A DNA stretch of 64,000 nucleotides from Anaerolineaceae bacterium oral taxon 439 (GTDB taxonomy: Bacteria; Chloroflexota; Anaerolineae; Anaerolineales; Anaerolineaceae). This document shows, in pieces, positions 16,721 through 26,494 of the stretch. A program made the translations under genes and the position numbers. The notes beneath the pieces are model-generated. The model did no database searches. It saw only the letters and a program-made list of their open reading frames with translations, and was not told the DNA's origin. Location of the stretch: contig CP017039.1 of assembly GCA_001717545.1 (NCBI GenBank), forward strand, positions 372,001-436,000. The letters run 5' to 3'. Each line of letters starts with the position of its first letter. Position 1 is the stretch's first letter.

Positions 16721-17413
16721 ATGAAAAAAGGTTTCGTTCTTCTCGTCTTTATCGCGGCGCTCTCGATCGTTCTGATTGCGCCTGCGTCCGCGCAGATCGA
16801 GTTTATTGAACCAACTGCCTCGGCCGCTGACGAGACGGCTCGCGATGTCTCGCCTGAATTCGCCGGGATCGTCGCCGATTTAGCCGCGAGCGGAAAAATT
16901 CCCGGTACGAACGGCGAATATTACTATTTGGATAATTTCTCTGACGAATGGGCGCAGCTGCAATGGTATCAATGGATTCGCCGCTCGGGGATCACGATGA
17001 CGAATTTTGTCCTGCGTTCGAAGATTCAGTATGAATCCGCGTCGGATACGCCGAATTGGGGGGACTCTGGCTGCGGATGGTACTTCCGTGGAAAAGACAC
17101 CAACAATCACCTGACCGCCTATTACGCAATGGATGGGAACGTTCGCGTCATTGGGTACAAGGAGGGCAGGCTTCTTTCATATGGTCAGAAATCCGTCGGA
17201 GCGAGCGCCGTTCGCGGCGATATTGATTTCGTCCTTTACGCGAATGGGAAAAATGTTGGCGTCCTGATCAACGGCGCGCCGGCGCTCGAACGGGACGACG
17301 TCGTGGTCGATGATATTGAATCCGCGCTTTTTTCGGTGACGTTCTCCGGAACGAATAAAGACTTTGGGATCCGTTGCAAATATTCCGAAGTCGAGTTTCT
17401 GGTTCTTCCGTAG
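16721..17413 (+). CDS. Secreted protein, possible concanavalin-like (DUF1080/LamG-type) domain
   Basis: 230 residues. A signal peptide (KKGFVLLVFIAALSIVLIAP, cleavage near APASAQ, residue 26) is followed by a single soluble domain rich in aromatic and beta-forming residues, with motifs such as NFVLRSKIQY, GCGWYFRGKDTNNH and FVLYANGKNVGVLING. That pattern recalls DUF1080/LamG-like jelly-roll domains that bind or cleave glycans. The assignment is by feel, since no catalytic residues can be named. AGGAGG lies 9 bases before the ATG. It is probably monocistronic, upstream of the TetR gene. Confidence 0.6.
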   Translation: MKKGFVLLVFIAALSIVLIAPASAQIEFIEPTASAADETARDVSPEFAGIVADLAASGKIPGTNGEYYYLDNFSDEWAQLQWYQWIRRSGITMTNFVLRSKIQYESASDTPNWGDSGCGWYFRGKDTNNHLTAYYAMDGNVRVIGYKEGRLLSYGQKSVGASAVRGDIDFVLYANGKNVGVLINGAPALERDDVVVDDIESALFSVTFSGTNKDFGIRCKYSEVEFLVLP

Positions 17414-17557
17414 ATCCGGACGCTGCGCGCGTAGAGAATATCGGGAAACGGCATGTTGGATGGGCATGTCGTTTCTTCGTTTTTGCGATCGGCAGGCGCT
17501 TCTCAGCCGGGAAATGGACCAGGAATGATCAGGATTATAATAGGATTGTCTTAAAGC

Positions 17558-17571
17558 TGAATATAGATTCT
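17558..17571. promoter_or_regulatory. TetR operator 1 (upstream of the TetR gene)
   Basis: TGAAT-ATAG-ATTCT, matching at 13 of 14 positions the symmetric form TGAAT-N4-ATTCA found twice before the ABC genes. It lies 24 bases before the TetR start, where it could mediate autoregulation. Confidence 0.7.
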
Positions 17572-17594
17572 ATTTCAAAGGGAAGGAGATGCGC

Positions 17595-18164
17595 ATGCCG
17601 CAGGTTCTGAAGGAAGAAATCTACGAGCGGATTTTTCAGGCCGGTATCGATGTCTTTTATGAAAAGGACTACCGAAGCGCGAAGATGCAGGATATCGCGG
17701 ATAAAGCTCAAATTCCTGTCGGGCTGATTTACACGTACTTCAAAAACAAAGAACAGCTCTTTACGGAAATTGTTTCATCTGTCTCGATTGACTTTGAGCG
17801 GATTGTCCGCGAAGAGGAAGCGGAAACCGGACTGCCTTCCGCGAAATATAAAAGGATTGCCGAGGGATATTTATTCGAACTCTTGAAGCAGCATAAAATT
17901 TTCGTGATTCTTATGGATAAAAGTCATGGGACGCGTTACGAAAACGCAAAGGAGGACCTGATCGCGTCGTTGGGCGCGCATATCCAGCGGGAACTCTCCA
18001 GAACCGCTCCGGCCGTTTATCATCCGACTTTGATTCATATTTTGGCGAGCAACTTTGCGGAAAGCCTCCTGGAAGTCGCGCGGCATTACGAAAGTCAGGC
18101 GCTCGCGAAAGAGCTTCTCGGGCTCGTTGCGAAATGCTACTATGAAGGGGTTAATTCGTTGTAA
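17595..18164 (+). CDS. TetR/AcrR-family regulator
   Basis: 189 residues from the ATG at 17595; GGAAGGAG sits 6 bases before it but directly against an earlier in-frame ATG (17589), which is therefore unlikely. The N-terminal helix-turn-helix is typical: KMQDIADKAQIPVGLIYTYF with FKNKEQLFTEIV. The C-terminal half is a variable helical ligand/dimer domain with two cysteines or fewer. Matching palindromes before this gene and before the next operon indicate that it represses both. The ligand is unknown, perhaps the substrate carried by the ABC/ECF-like transporter that follows. Confidence 0.9.
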   Translation: MPQVLKEEIYERIFQAGIDVFYEKDYRSAKMQDIADKAQIPVGLIYTYFKNKEQLFTEIVSSVSIDFERIVREEEAETGLPSAKYKRIAEGYLFELLKQHKIFVILMDKSHGTRYENAKEDLIASLGAHIQRELSRTAPAVYHPTLIHILASNFAESLLEVARHYESQALAKELLGLVAKCYYEGVNSL

Positions 18165-18192
18165 TCGCCGATTTTTTCGTTTTGCTTAATAC

Positions 18193-18206
18193 TGAATTTT
18201 AATTCA
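18193..18206. promoter_or_regulatory. TetR operator 2
   Basis: TGAAT-TTTA-ATTCA, a perfect 5-bp-armed palindrome with a 4-base spacer, 63 bases (six helical turns) upstream of operator 3. Confidence 0.75.
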
Positions 18207-18255
18207 ACATTCATTGGCGGGAAATTAACCGGGTAAACTATTCGCAGGCTAATAT

Positions 18256-18269
18256 TGAATTTAGATTCA
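18256..18269. promoter_or_regulatory. TetR operator 3
   Basis: TGAAT-TTAG-ATTCA, extended by AT on both sides to 7-bp arms. It overlaps the probable transcription start of the ABC operon, with TAATAT just upstream as a -10 candidate, and ends 24 bases before the start codon. Confidence 0.8.
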
Positions 18270-18293
18270 ATTTATACGCCCAGGAGGATTTAC

Positions 18294-20030
18294 ATGAAAA
18301 ATCGAATGGACCTGATCGCCGAAGTCAGGTCAAAAAATACGATGACAAATCTGCTCATCTGCTTAAAAGTTCTGTTCGATCTCGTTCCGCAGCTGCTCGT
18401 TGTTCATATGATTAGCTCTGTCTTTACGGGCGGAACCGCTCCGAGTCGGGTCGCGATCGACGCCGGCCTGATACTGGCCTGTTTTATCCTGAAAGCGGCC
18501 TGCGGCGGTGCGGCTGTCTGGAAGGCGCATGAAGCCGCGTATAACGCGCTGACCGATCTCCGTCTTCAAATCATCGCGCACCTGAAAAAGCTTCCGCTGG
18601 GTTTCTTTCAGGAACGCAAAGTCGGCGACCTGACCAATATCGTTCAACATGACGTCGAGCAGGTCGAAATCTATCTCGCGCATGGGCTTCCTGAAATCAT
18701 GGCGGCGAAGATCCTTCCTTCCGCTATCTTTGGGATCATGCTGATTCTTGATTGGCGGCTCGCGGGGCTCATGATTATCGGACTTCCGTTCATGTGGCTG
18801 ACGAAGACAGTTTCCGCGCCGCTCTGGAAAAAGAATTTCAAAATCTTCGCGGACAGTACGAAAGAAATGCAGGAAAATCTGATGGAATACATTGCCGCGA
18901 TCACCGTTATCAAAGCGTTCTCCAAAGAAGAGCGGAAAACGGAAAAGACGCTTCGCTCAGCCAAAGACTATGTCTATTGGGTAAAAAAATCCATGGCGGG
19001 TATCAGCGTTCCGATGGGATTCATTGACCTGTTCATGGAATCGGGCGTTGTTCTGGTTATGATCTTCGGGATCCGCTTTTTAGCTTCCGGCGAAATATCG
19101 ACCGAAAGATTCATCCTGTCCGCGATTTCAGGCGTGGCTTTCACTTCGTCGATCGCGAAAACCGCAACCTATCAGCATTATGAAATTGTCTTCAATCAGG
19201 CGATGTCTGGGATTGGGTCAATCCTGAACGTCCCCGCGCCCGAAAAAAACGACGCGGCCACCCCTGTTTCAAGCGGTGATATCCGGTTGTCAGAGCTGAG
19301 CTTCGCCTACGCCGGCCGGAGGGAAGCAATCGCCGGGGTTAATATCGTTTTCAAGCAAGGGAGCAAAAACGCGCTCGTCGGCGCTTCCGGCTCCGGAAAA
19401 AGCACGCTCGCGAACCTGATGATGAGGTTCTGGCGGCCGGACGAGGGCGTTATCGCTATCGCTGGAAGGAATATTCAGGAACTTTCCGAGCGTCAGGTCA
19501 ACTCGCTTTTTTCAATCGTTCAGCAAGACGTTTTTCTGTTTAACCTGAGCATGGAAGAGAATATTCGAATTGGGAAACCGTCCGCGACACGCGAGGAAAT
19601 TATCGACGCGGCGAAAAAAGCGCGGATTCACGATTTCATTCTGTCACTCCCGAACGGTTATGAAACGCTCGCCGGAGAAGCCGGGGTCAGGTTCTCCGGC
19701 GGCGAGAAACAGCGCATCTCGATTGCGCGCATGATCCTTAAAGACGCGCCGATCCTGATCCTTGACGAAGCGACCGCGGCCGTGGACGCTGAAAACGAGG
19801 TGCATATCCAGGCTGCGATCGAAACGCTCAGCCGTGACAAGACGCTTATTGTCATTGCGCATCGCATGAATACGATCCAAACCGCGGATCAGATCGTCGT
19901 CATGGACCGGGGAACCGTGATTCGGAGCGGAACGCACGAATCGCTTCTGGGATGCTGCGAGTTGTATCGGGCGATGATCCAGGCGCAGCGCAAAGTCGAC
20001 CGTTGGACGATTCAGGAGGGAGCCGCATGA
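18294..20030 (+). CDS. ABC half-transporter, membrane and ATPase domains fused (subunit 1)
   Basis: 578 residues. AGGAGG lies 7 bases before the ATG at 18294, ruling out an upstream in-frame start inside the operator. Six helices of an exporter-type (type IV) membrane domain occupy residues 15-310. The ATPase domain has Walker A GASGSGKSTLAN, Q-loop VQQDVFLFN, signature RFSGGEKQRIS, Walker B PILILDEAT and H-loop IAHRM. The next gene is a paralogue with a four-base overlap, so they form a heterodimer. The fold usually exports, but YbtPQ/IrtAB-type relatives import siderophores. The S-component gene next door makes uptake possible. Direction of transport is not decidable here. Confidence 0.9.
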   Translation: MKNRMDLIAEVRSKNTMTNLLICLKVLFDLVPQLLVVHMISSVFTGGTAPSRVAIDAGLILACFILKAACGGAAVWKAHEAAYNALTDLRLQIIAHLKKLPLGFFQERKVGDLTNIVQHDVEQVEIYLAHGLPEIMAAKILPSAIFGIMLILDWRLAGLMIIGLPFMWLTKTVSAPLWKKNFKIFADSTKEMQENLMEYIAAITVIKAFSKEERKTEKTLRSAKDYVYWVKKSMAGISVPMGFIDLFMESGVVLVMIFGIRFLASGEISTERFILSAISGVAFTSSIAKTATYQHYEIVFNQAMSGIGSILNVPAPEKNDAATPVSSGDIRLSELSFAYAGRREAIAGVNIVFKQGSKNALVGASGSGKSTLANLMMRFWRPDEGVIAIAGRNIQELSERQVNSLFSIVQQDVFLFNLSMEENIRIGKPSATREEIIDAAKKARIHDFILSLPNGYETLAGEAGVRFSGGEKQRISIARMILKDAPILILDEATAAVDAENEVHIQAAIETLSRDKTLIVIAHRMNTIQTADQIVVMDRGTVIRSGTHESLLGCCELYRAMIQAQRKVDRWTIQEGAA

Positions 20031-21751
20031 TCCGGGAAATCTGGGATACGCTTACAAAAGAAGGAAAGCGTTCGCTTCTTCGCAGCGTTGCCGGCTTCGT
20101 ACTTTACGCGCTGTTCGGGGCGGCGATGATACTGCTCATGCTGAACGGGCTGATGGCGGTTTTCGTCGAGGGCGTCGTTCCGCGCGCTTATCCCTGGCTG
20201 CTTTGTTGCTGCCTGCTCCTTAAAGGGAGCGCGAACATGCTCGCCGATCGGCAAAAGCATTTCGCCGGGTTCGATCTCGTCTATGAAATTCGGGCGAAAA
20301 TAATCCGACGGCTGAAAACTTTTTCGCTCGGCTTTTACACGAACGAGCGTCTCGGCGAAATCAGCACCATGATTCATAAAGATGTCGACAACATGGAAAT
20401 GGTTGTGGGCCACATGTGGACGCGGATGGCTGCCGATTTTATCGTTTCGCTTGTTTTGCTGATCTTCCTGCTTTTCGTCAGCGCGAAAATGACGCTGATC
20501 CTGATCGCGCCGCTTCCCGCCGCGCTGATATACCTGGCGAGCGGATTAGGAAAAGCGTCCCGCCTCGAAGCGGAATCCGGGGACAGTCTGGCCGACATGG
20601 TCAGTCTCTTCGTCGAATACGTCAAGGGGATTCCGCTCCTGAAAGCGTTCTCGGAAAGCCGGAAATTCGATCAAAAGCTTTCGTCCGCGGCGGCGGATTT
20701 CGGCGAACGCAGTAAATTCAGCGCAAAGTATAAGGCCTCGGTCCTTTCGCGGTATGCCCTCTGGATCGATCTGACCTGGGCGGCCGTCGTAGTCAGCGGA
20801 ATCGGATTCATGATTCGCGGGACGCTCTCTGCTACGGGCTGCCTGATCTTCGTGATTCTTGGACGGGAATTCTTTAAGCCGTTTATCGCGATGGAAGCGC
20901 ATTGGATGAACTGGCTGAAAGTTACGGATAGCTTCCGCCGAATCCGGAAAATCACGGCTGCGCCGTCGATCGTCGAGCCAGCGCGGACTTCGGTTCCGGA
21001 AACGTTTTCGATCACGTTTGAAAACGTCGGTTTCGCATACGAGGCGGGAGGCTTTAAGCTGGACGGTATCTCGTTTCAGGTCCCGAACCGAACGCTGACG
21101 GCCCTCGTCGGCGAATCCGGTTCGGGGAAGACGACGGTAACGAACCTGCTGCTTCGCTTCTGGGACGTGGACTGCGGGAAAATCCGGATCGGGAATGTCG
21201 ATGTCCGCGACATGCGATACGATGATCTGCTGGGGTGCGTCAGTATCGTGATGCAGGATGTTCGCCTGTTCGCCGATACGATCGAGGGCAATATTCGAAT
21301 TGGAAAAGCCGGCGCGACGCGGACGGAAATTATCGAAGCGGCGAAAAAAGCGCGGATCCACGATTTCATCCTCACGCTTCCAGAGGGTTATCAGACAGTT
21401 GTCGGGGAAAACGGCGTCGGCCTGTCCGGCGGCCAGAAACAGCGGATCTCGATTGCGCGCGCCTTCCTGAAAGATACGCCGATCCTGCTTCTGGACGAGA
21501 TGACCAGCAACGTTGATCCTGTCAACGAGGCGCTGATCCAGGAGGCTGTCTCCGAGCTCGCAAGGGATCGGACTGTCCTTGTCATAGCGCATCATCTCAG
21601 TACGATTCGTTCGGCGGACCAGATTCTCGTTTTCAAAAAAGGAACGATCGTTCAGGCGGGAAAGCACGAAGACCTCCTCTCCGATCCCGAAGGAACCTAC
21701 CGGAAGCTCTGGCTCAACGGGATTGGGGCGCTTACATCGGAAGGAGGATGA
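20027..21751 (+). CDS. ABC half-transporter, membrane and ATPase domains fused (subunit 2)
   Basis: 574 residues. Its ATG overlaps the stop of subunit 1 (ATGA, 20027-20030), and AGGAGGG precedes it. The membrane domain spans residues 15-310. The ATPase domain has Walker A GESGSGKTTVTN, Q-loop VMQDVRLFA, signature GLSGGQKQRIS, Walker B PILLLDEMTSN and H-loop IAHHL. In the usual LDEAT/LDEPT position subunit 2 has LDEMT, but the catalytic glutamate is kept in both subunits, so both ATP sites look competent. It shares with subunit 1 the stretch EAAKKARIHDFIL or close to it, a recent-duplication signature. Confidence 0.9.
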   Translation: MIREIWDTLTKEGKRSLLRSVAGFVLYALFGAAMILLMLNGLMAVFVEGVVPRAYPWLLCCCLLLKGSANMLADRQKHFAGFDLVYEIRAKIIRRLKTFSLGFYTNERLGEISTMIHKDVDNMEMVVGHMWTRMAADFIVSLVLLIFLLFVSAKMTLILIAPLPAALIYLASGLGKASRLEAESGDSLADMVSLFVEYVKGIPLLKAFSESRKFDQKLSSAAADFGERSKFSAKYKASVLSRYALWIDLTWAAVVVSGIGFMIRGTLSATGCLIFVILGREFFKPFIAMEAHWMNWLKVTDSFRRIRKITAAPSIVEPARTSVPETFSITFENVGFAYEAGGFKLDGISFQVPNRTLTALVGESGSGKTTVTNLLLRFWDVDCGKIRIGNVDVRDMRYDDLLGCVSIVMQDVRLFADTIEGNIRIGKAGATRTEIIEAAKKARIHDFILTLPEGYQTVVGENGVGLSGGQKQRISIARAFLKDTPILLLDEMTSNVDPVNEALIQEAVSELARDRTVLVIAHHLSTIRSADQILVFKKGTIVQAGKHEDLLSDPEGTYRKLWLNGIGALTSEGG

Positions 21752-21891
21752 CGGGGGAAATCACGGCTGATCTGAAGCCCAGGGCATGCATGTATGACCT
21801 TTGGGCAGCGTTGGCGCTTGCTCGTGTATCGTCCGATTGCCGTAAGCGCTTTCTTTCAAAACCAACAGAATAAATCAGGAGAAATATAGAA

Positions 21892-22494
21892 ATGAAAACA
21901 GAATATCAAAACAATATGAATACCCGCGACCTGATTGCCATCGGTGTTTTTGCCGCGATTTCGCTGGCGATCTTTTTCGTTGTCGGCGGAATCGCGGCGT
22001 TTACCGTGGTCGGGACGGTCGCTAATATCCCGATTGTCTGCTTTTTTACGTCGATCGCGTACATGCTATTAGTTTCCAGAGTTCGAAAACCGGGAACGTT
22101 CCTGATCATGGGCCTGCTGAACGTTCTTCCCGGCCTGATGGCGGCCAACGCAGTTGGCGTCGCGTTATCCGTGTTCGGCTGGGGAATCGCCGACCTGATT
22201 GCGTCGTTCGGAAAATATACCGGACGGAAGCTCGTGGCAATCGCCTATGTCGTCGGCTGCACACTGCAATCCGCGCTTTATACGCTCCCAATGTACGCGT
22301 CCGGCGGAGCGTACCTGATCGAGCGGCAGGGAATTCTTCGGTTGAGCGACATAGTGTTAGAAACGTACCTGCGTTGTTTTACCTGGCCGCTTTACGGCAG
22401 TATGATTGCGCTGACCGCGCTGACGAGCTTTGCCGGCGCGATGATCTCGATTCGGATCCTGCGGAAACATTTTGAAAAAGCGGGGCTGGTCTGA
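21892..22494 (+). CDS. MptD/Trep_Strep-family putative ECF transporter S component
   Basis: 200 residues, about six hydrophobic helices. The opening NTRDLIAIGVFAAISLAIFF and the GLLNVLPGLMAANAVGVAL region fit the Trep_Strep (MptD-like) integral membrane family annotated as substrate-binding S subunits of energy-coupling-factor transporters. AGGAGA lies 9 bases upstream. In other genomes these genes commonly accompany EcfT and EcfA; here neither is present, only the two exporter-type ABC subunits, 140 bases upstream. Either T/A units are shared from elsewhere or the S component works directly with the ABC pair. The substrate is unknown. Confidence 0.75.
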   Translation: MKTEYQNNMNTRDLIAIGVFAAISLAIFFVVGGIAAFTVVGTVANIPIVCFFTSIAYMLLVSRVRKPGTFLIMGLLNVLPGLMAANAVGVALSVFGWGIADLIASFGKYTGRKLVAIAYVVGCTLQSALYTLPMYASGGAYLIERQGILRLSDIVLETYLRCFTWPLYGSMIALTALTSFAGAMISIRILRKHFEKAGLV

Positions 22495-22518
22495 CGCGCC
22501 GGGTGGAATCGAAAACGC

Positions 22519-22562
22519 GGGGGACGCCCCATTTTTCAGCGACGTCCCCCATGCCGTTTTTC
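22519..22562 (+). terminator. Terminator after the ABC/S-component operon
   Basis: GGGGGACG / CGTCCCCC stem with a 16-base loop, then ATGCCGTTTTT. Similar GGGG(A/C)GTCC hairpins recur at 32625-32658 and 33539-33566. Confidence 0.65.
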
Positions 22563-22656
22563 ACGCCCGCCGATCTGACCCAGGCCCGGCGGCCCTTGGA
22601 AAATCGCGGGCAGGTCCCGGGCGAGCAGCGGGTTTACACTGCCGGCTCCTGTCGGT

Positions 22657-24258
22657 TCAGCGCAGGCTTTCGATCGCCGCGCGCTCGATTTTCAGCCCGG
22701 CCTGATACGCCGCCATGAATCGCGCGAATGCTTCAACGTCGGCGGGATCCGGTTCTTGCGTCGTCGCCGCCATCGTGGCAAAGACCTCCTGATTCAGGAA
22801 CTGATCCAGCGCGACGCCGGATCCGGCCCGGCGGAGATACCCCGCCAGGAGCGCCATTCCCCACGCGCCGCCCTCGCCCGCCGTTTCCATGACGGAGACG
22901 GGCGCTTCTAAAGCGGCGGCGGCATAGCGCTGACCGACTTCTTTCGTCTTGAAGAATCCGCCATGTCCGTAGAGACGGTCGATTTTAACGTTTTCCTTCC
23001 GAAGCGTCTCCATGCCAATTTTCAGCGTTCCCAACGCTGAGAAAATCAGGGAGCGCATGAAGTTCGGCAGCGTGAAACGGCTATCCGGAGCGCGGACGAC
23101 GAGCGGACGTCCCTCGTCGAACCCGGTGATCGGCTCGCCGGACAGGTAGTTATACGTCAGAATCCGACCGCAGTCCGGATCTCCGGACAGCGCCGCGCTG
23201 TAAAGCGTCGTAAAGAGCCGGCCCGGATCGATTTCCAGCTCCAGCGCCGTCGTAAACTCGCCGAAAATCCGGCTCCAGGCGTCGATGTCAGACGTGCAGT
23301 TGTTGCAGTGGACCATTGCTACGGGCGAACCCGCGGGGGTCGTCACGATATCGATCTCCGGATAGACGCGCGAAAGCTCCCGTTCTAATACGACCATGGC
23401 GAAAATCGACGTTCCTGCTGAAATGTTCCCGGTGCGCTCGGCGACGCTGTTCGTAGCGGTCATCCCGGTTCCCGCGTCTCCCTCCGGCGGGCAGAACGGG
23501 ATCCCGGCTCGAAGCTTTCCGCTCGGATCGATCAGCCGCGCTCCCGCTTCGGTCAGGAATCCGGCGTTTTCGCCGGCGCGGAGAACCTTCGGGAGGATTT
23601 CGCCGAGTTTCCAGGCATAGCTCTTCCCGGCGATCAGCGCGTCGAACGACGCGATATCATCTTCGTCGTAGTCTCTCGACGCGCCGCGGATCGGGAACAT
23701 TCCTGAAGCGTCGCCGACGCCGAGAACTTTCTCCCCGGTCAGGAGCCAGTGAACGTACCCTGAAAGCGTCGTCAGGAACGCGATATCCGAAACGTGCGGT
23801 TCCTGATTCAGGATCGCCTGGTAGAGATGCGCGACGCTCCAGCGCAGCGGAATATTAAAATTGAAGCGCTTCGTCAGGATCTCCGCGGCCGCTTCCGTCG
23901 TCGTATTGCGCCAGGTCCGGAACGGCGCCAGGAGCCGCCCGTCCCGGTCGAACGCGAGATATCCATGCATCATCGCGGAAATGCCGATCGAGCCAACCGT
24001 CGTCAGCTCAACGCCATACTTCGTCATGACCTCAGCGCAGAGCGCCCGATAGCAGGACTGAAGCCCTGCGGCGACATCCGTCATCGCGTACGTCCAAACC
24101 CCATCAACGTAAGCGTTCTCCCAGCCGAAACTGCCGGAGGCTAACGGCTGGTAATCCGAACCGATCAAAACTGCCTTGATCCGCGTCGAGCCGAACTCAA
24201 TCCCAAGCGCGGTCGATCCGCGCTCGATTTCGTTTTTTACCTTCGAAATGTCTATCAT
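22657..24258 (-). CDS. araB: L-ribulokinase-type FGGY carbohydrate kinase
   Basis: 533 residues, the length of the lactobacillar type of AraB, whose N-terminus ([20 protein letters not shown]) it strongly recalls. The fold's phosphate-binding and ATP motifs are visible: [12 protein letters not shown] at the start, [12 protein letters not shown] in the middle and [15 protein letters not shown] in the C-terminal lobe. It phosphorylates L-ribulose to L-ribulose-5-phosphate. The assignment as AraB rather than xylulokinase rests on that resemblance and on being the last gene of araA-araD-araB, 12 bases after araD. GAGGAAGAGG precedes the ATG. Confidence 0.88.
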   Translation of the reverse strand: MIDISKVKNEIERGSTALGIEFGSTRIKAVLIGSDYQPLASGSFGWENAYVDGVWTYAMTDVAAGLQSCYRALCAEVMTKYGVELTTVGSIGISAMMHGYLAFDRDGRLLAPFRTWRNTTTEAAAEILTKRFNFNIPLRWSVAHLYQAILNQEPHVSDIAFLTTLSGYVHWLLTGEKVLGVGDASGMFPIRGASRDYDEDDIASFDALIAGKSYAWKLGEILPKVLRAGENAGFLTEAGARLIDPSGKLRAGIPFCPPEGDAGTGMTATNSVAERTGNISAGTSIFAMVVLERELSRVYPEIDIVTTPAGSPVAMVHCNNCTSDIDAWSRIFGEFTTALELEIDPGRLFTTLYSAALSGDPDCGRILTYNYLSGEPITGFDEGRPLVVRAPDSRFTLPNFMRSLIFSALGTLKIGMETLRKENVKIDRLYGHGGFFKTKEVGQRYAAAALEAPVSVMETAGEGGAWGMALLAGYLRRAGSGVALDQFLNQEVFATMAATTQEPDPADVEAFARFMAAYQAGLKIERAAIESLR

Positions 24259-24270
24259 AGTCCTCTTCCT

Positions 24271-24963
24271 CTAATTCTGTCCGTAATACGCGTTCGCGCC
24301 GTGCTTTCGAAAGTAATGTTTATCGAGAATATGCTGCGGCGTGCGCGGGCAATCTTCCCTCAATAATACCGTTGAAAGCGCGATTTCGGCGACAGTTTCA
24401 AGAACGACTGCATGATAAACCGATTCCGCCGCTGTCTTTCCCCAGGCGAACGGGCCGTGATTCCTGACAAGGATTCCGGGATTCGAAAGCGGGTCGCCGA
24501 CGCCGATCGTCTCGGCGATAACTTTTCCTGTATTCAGTTCATAGGCGGATTCGACCTCTTCAGCCGTCAGTTCGCGCGTACAGGGAATATCGCCGTAAAA
24601 GTAATCGGCGTGCGTCGTCCCAAGGGCGGGGATCGGGAGTCCGGCTTGCGCGAAAGCGGTCGCGGTCTTCGAATGCGTATGCGTGATCCCGCCGATTGTC
24701 GGGAACCTTCGATAGAGCTCCAGGTGTGTCGGAGTATCGGAGGAAGGCTTGAGTCTGCCCTCGACGCGTTCGCCGCTTAAGAGATCGACGACGGCCATGT
24801 CCTCCGCTTTCATTTCCGCGTAGGAAACGCCGCTCGGTTTAATCACGATCAGATTTCGCTCCCGATCGATTCCGCTGACGTTGCCCCAGGTATAAATAAC
24901 GACGCCGCGCGCCTGAAGCTCAAGATTCGCTTCCAACACGTCCTGCTTAAGTCGTTCCAGCAT
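24271..24963 (-). CDS. araD: L-ribulose-5-phosphate 4-epimerase
   Basis: 230 residues of the class II aldolase/epimerase fold. It converts L-ribulose-5-phosphate into D-xylulose-5-phosphate for the pentose phosphate pathway. Visible motifs include [21 protein letters not shown], the zinc histidines in [35 protein letters not shown] and the C-terminal [15 protein letters not shown], all standard for AraD. It lies 23 bases downstream of araA. Confidence 0.96.
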   Translation of the reverse strand: MLERLKQDVLEANLELQARGVVIYTWGNVSGIDRERNLIVIKPSGVSYAEMKAEDMAVVDLLSGERVEGRLKPSSDTPTHLELYRRFPTIGGITHTHSKTATAFAQAGLPIPALGTTHADYFYGDIPCTRELTAEEVESAYELNTGKVIAETIGVGDPLSNPGILVRNHGPFAWGKTAAESVYHAVVLETVAEIALSTVLLREDCPRTPQHILDKHYFRKHGANAYYGQN

Positions 24964-24986
24964 ATCTACCGCCTTATTTCCTTAAT

Positions 24987-26459
24987 CTATCGCAGCTTCC
25001 AGGCAAGATCCATTAAAAACAACTGATTTTTCAAGCCTTCGACCGTCGTATCTTTATCAATATGAACGAATTCGATCCCCATCAGCTCCGCCCAATCTCG
25101 CATCATCTCCGCCGTCGCGTCATACGATAAAACCGAATGATGCGCGCCGCCGGATAAAATCCAGCAGTGCGTCCCGTCGATCAGGTTCGGTTCAGGCCGC
25201 CACATGACGCGGGCTACCGGTAGATTCGGCATATCCATGCCCGGATCGACCGCTTCAACGTCATGAACGATCAGGCGGAAGCGCCCGCCCATATCGACGA
25301 GCGTTACCAGAATTGCCTTCCCGACGCGTCCCTCGAAAACCAGTCTCGCGGGCGGGTTCCGGTCGCCAATCCCGAGCGGATGGACCTCGATACGGGGTTT
25401 GCCGGCGGCGATCGTGGGGCAGACCTCGAGCATATGCGCGCCTAAGCATCGTTCTTTTCCCGGTTCGAGATCATAGGTATAGTCTTCGATGAAGGAGGAG
25501 CCCCCTTTCCCGTCGGTCATCTGCTTGATAATATGCGTCATCGCGGACGTTTTCCAGTCTCCCTCCGCGCCGAAACCGTACCCCTGCGCCATGAGGTGCT
25601 GCGTCGCTAACCCGGGCAGCTGGTCTATCCCGTAAAGGTCCTGAAACGTATCCGTGTAAGCGCCAGCGCCTTCACGATCCAGAATGCGCTTGATCGCGAT
25701 TTCCTCGCGCGCCTGGTAGCGGACTGCTTCAAGATCCTCCGTGGCAATTTCGTAAATCTGGGCGTACGTGCGCATGAGATTGTCGACGTCCCCGTCGTTC
25801 ACGTTCGCGATCTCTTCCGCGAGCGCGCCGACGGGCCAGGTATTCACCTGCCAGCCAAACTTCAGCTGTGCTTCGATCTTATCGCCTTCGGTGACGGCGA
25901 CCTCGCGCATATTATCGCCAAAACGGACAACTTTAAGGGCCTTGCTGACGCAAAAGCCGATCGCGGAACGCATCCAGCTGGCGATTTTCGCCTGGACCGG
26001 CGCGTCCTGCCAATAACCTGCCACGACCTTGCGGGCGGATCGCATCCGCGCGTCGATAAAACCATGCTCGCGGTCGCCGTGCGCTGACTGGTGCAAATTC
26101 ATGAAGTCCATATCGATTTCCAGGTTCGGGATCCTGCGTTCGAACTGCGTATGCAGGTGCAGATATGGTTTCTGGAGCAGGGACAGCCCGTTAATCCACA
26201 TTTTTGAGGGGCTGAAGGTATGCATCCAGACGATAACCCCGGCGCAATCGTCGCGGTAATTGGCTTCTTTCACGATCCGCGTAATTTCTTCCGCGGTTTT
26301 AACTGTGTCTTTATAAACGATTTTGCAATTCGCCGGGATCGATTCGGAAGACTCGAGCTTTTTCGTAATGACGCGGGCGTTCTCCGCAACCTGCCGTAGC
26401 GTTTCCGCGCCGTATAAAAATTGCGACCCGACGACAAACCAAAATTCATAATTATTCAT
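24987..26459 (-). CDS. araA: L-arabinose isomerase
   Basis: 490 residues from the ATG at 26457-26459; GGAGA lies 8 bases upstream, making an earlier in-frame start (26486) unlikely. It interconverts L-arabinose and L-ribulose with Mn2+. Recognisable blocks are EFWFVVGSQFLYG at the start, VIVWMHTFSPSKMWINGL, NLHQSAHGDREHGFI, the metal-site regions GAEGDWKTSAM, SSFIEDYTYDL and LGAHMLEVCP, and CWILSGGAHHSV near the end. First gene of araA-araD-araB, divergent from a LacI-type regulator. Confidence 0.97.
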   Translation of the reverse strand: MNNYEFWFVVGSQFLYGAETLRQVAENARVITKKLESSESIPANCKIVYKDTVKTAEEITRIVKEANYRDDCAGVIVWMHTFSPSKMWINGLSLLQKPYLHLHTQFERRIPNLEIDMDFMNLHQSAHGDREHGFIDARMRSARKVVAGYWQDAPVQAKIASWMRSAIGFCVSKALKVVRFGDNMREVAVTEGDKIEAQLKFGWQVNTWPVGALAEEIANVNDGDVDNLMRTYAQIYEIATEDLEAVRYQAREEIAIKRILDREGAGAYTDTFQDLYGIDQLPGLATQHLMAQGYGFGAEGDWKTSAMTHIIKQMTDGKGGSSFIEDYTYDLEPGKERCLGAHMLEVCPTIAAGKPRIEVHPLGIGDRNPPARLVFEGRVGKAILVTLVDMGGRFRLIVHDVEAVDPGMDMPNLPVARVMWRPEPNLIDGTHCWILSGGAHHSVLSYDATAEMMRDWAELMGIEFVHIDKDTTVEGLKNQLFLMDLAWKLR

Positions 26460-26494
26460 GATTATTTCTCCGATTATTTCCTTCATAAATCATT

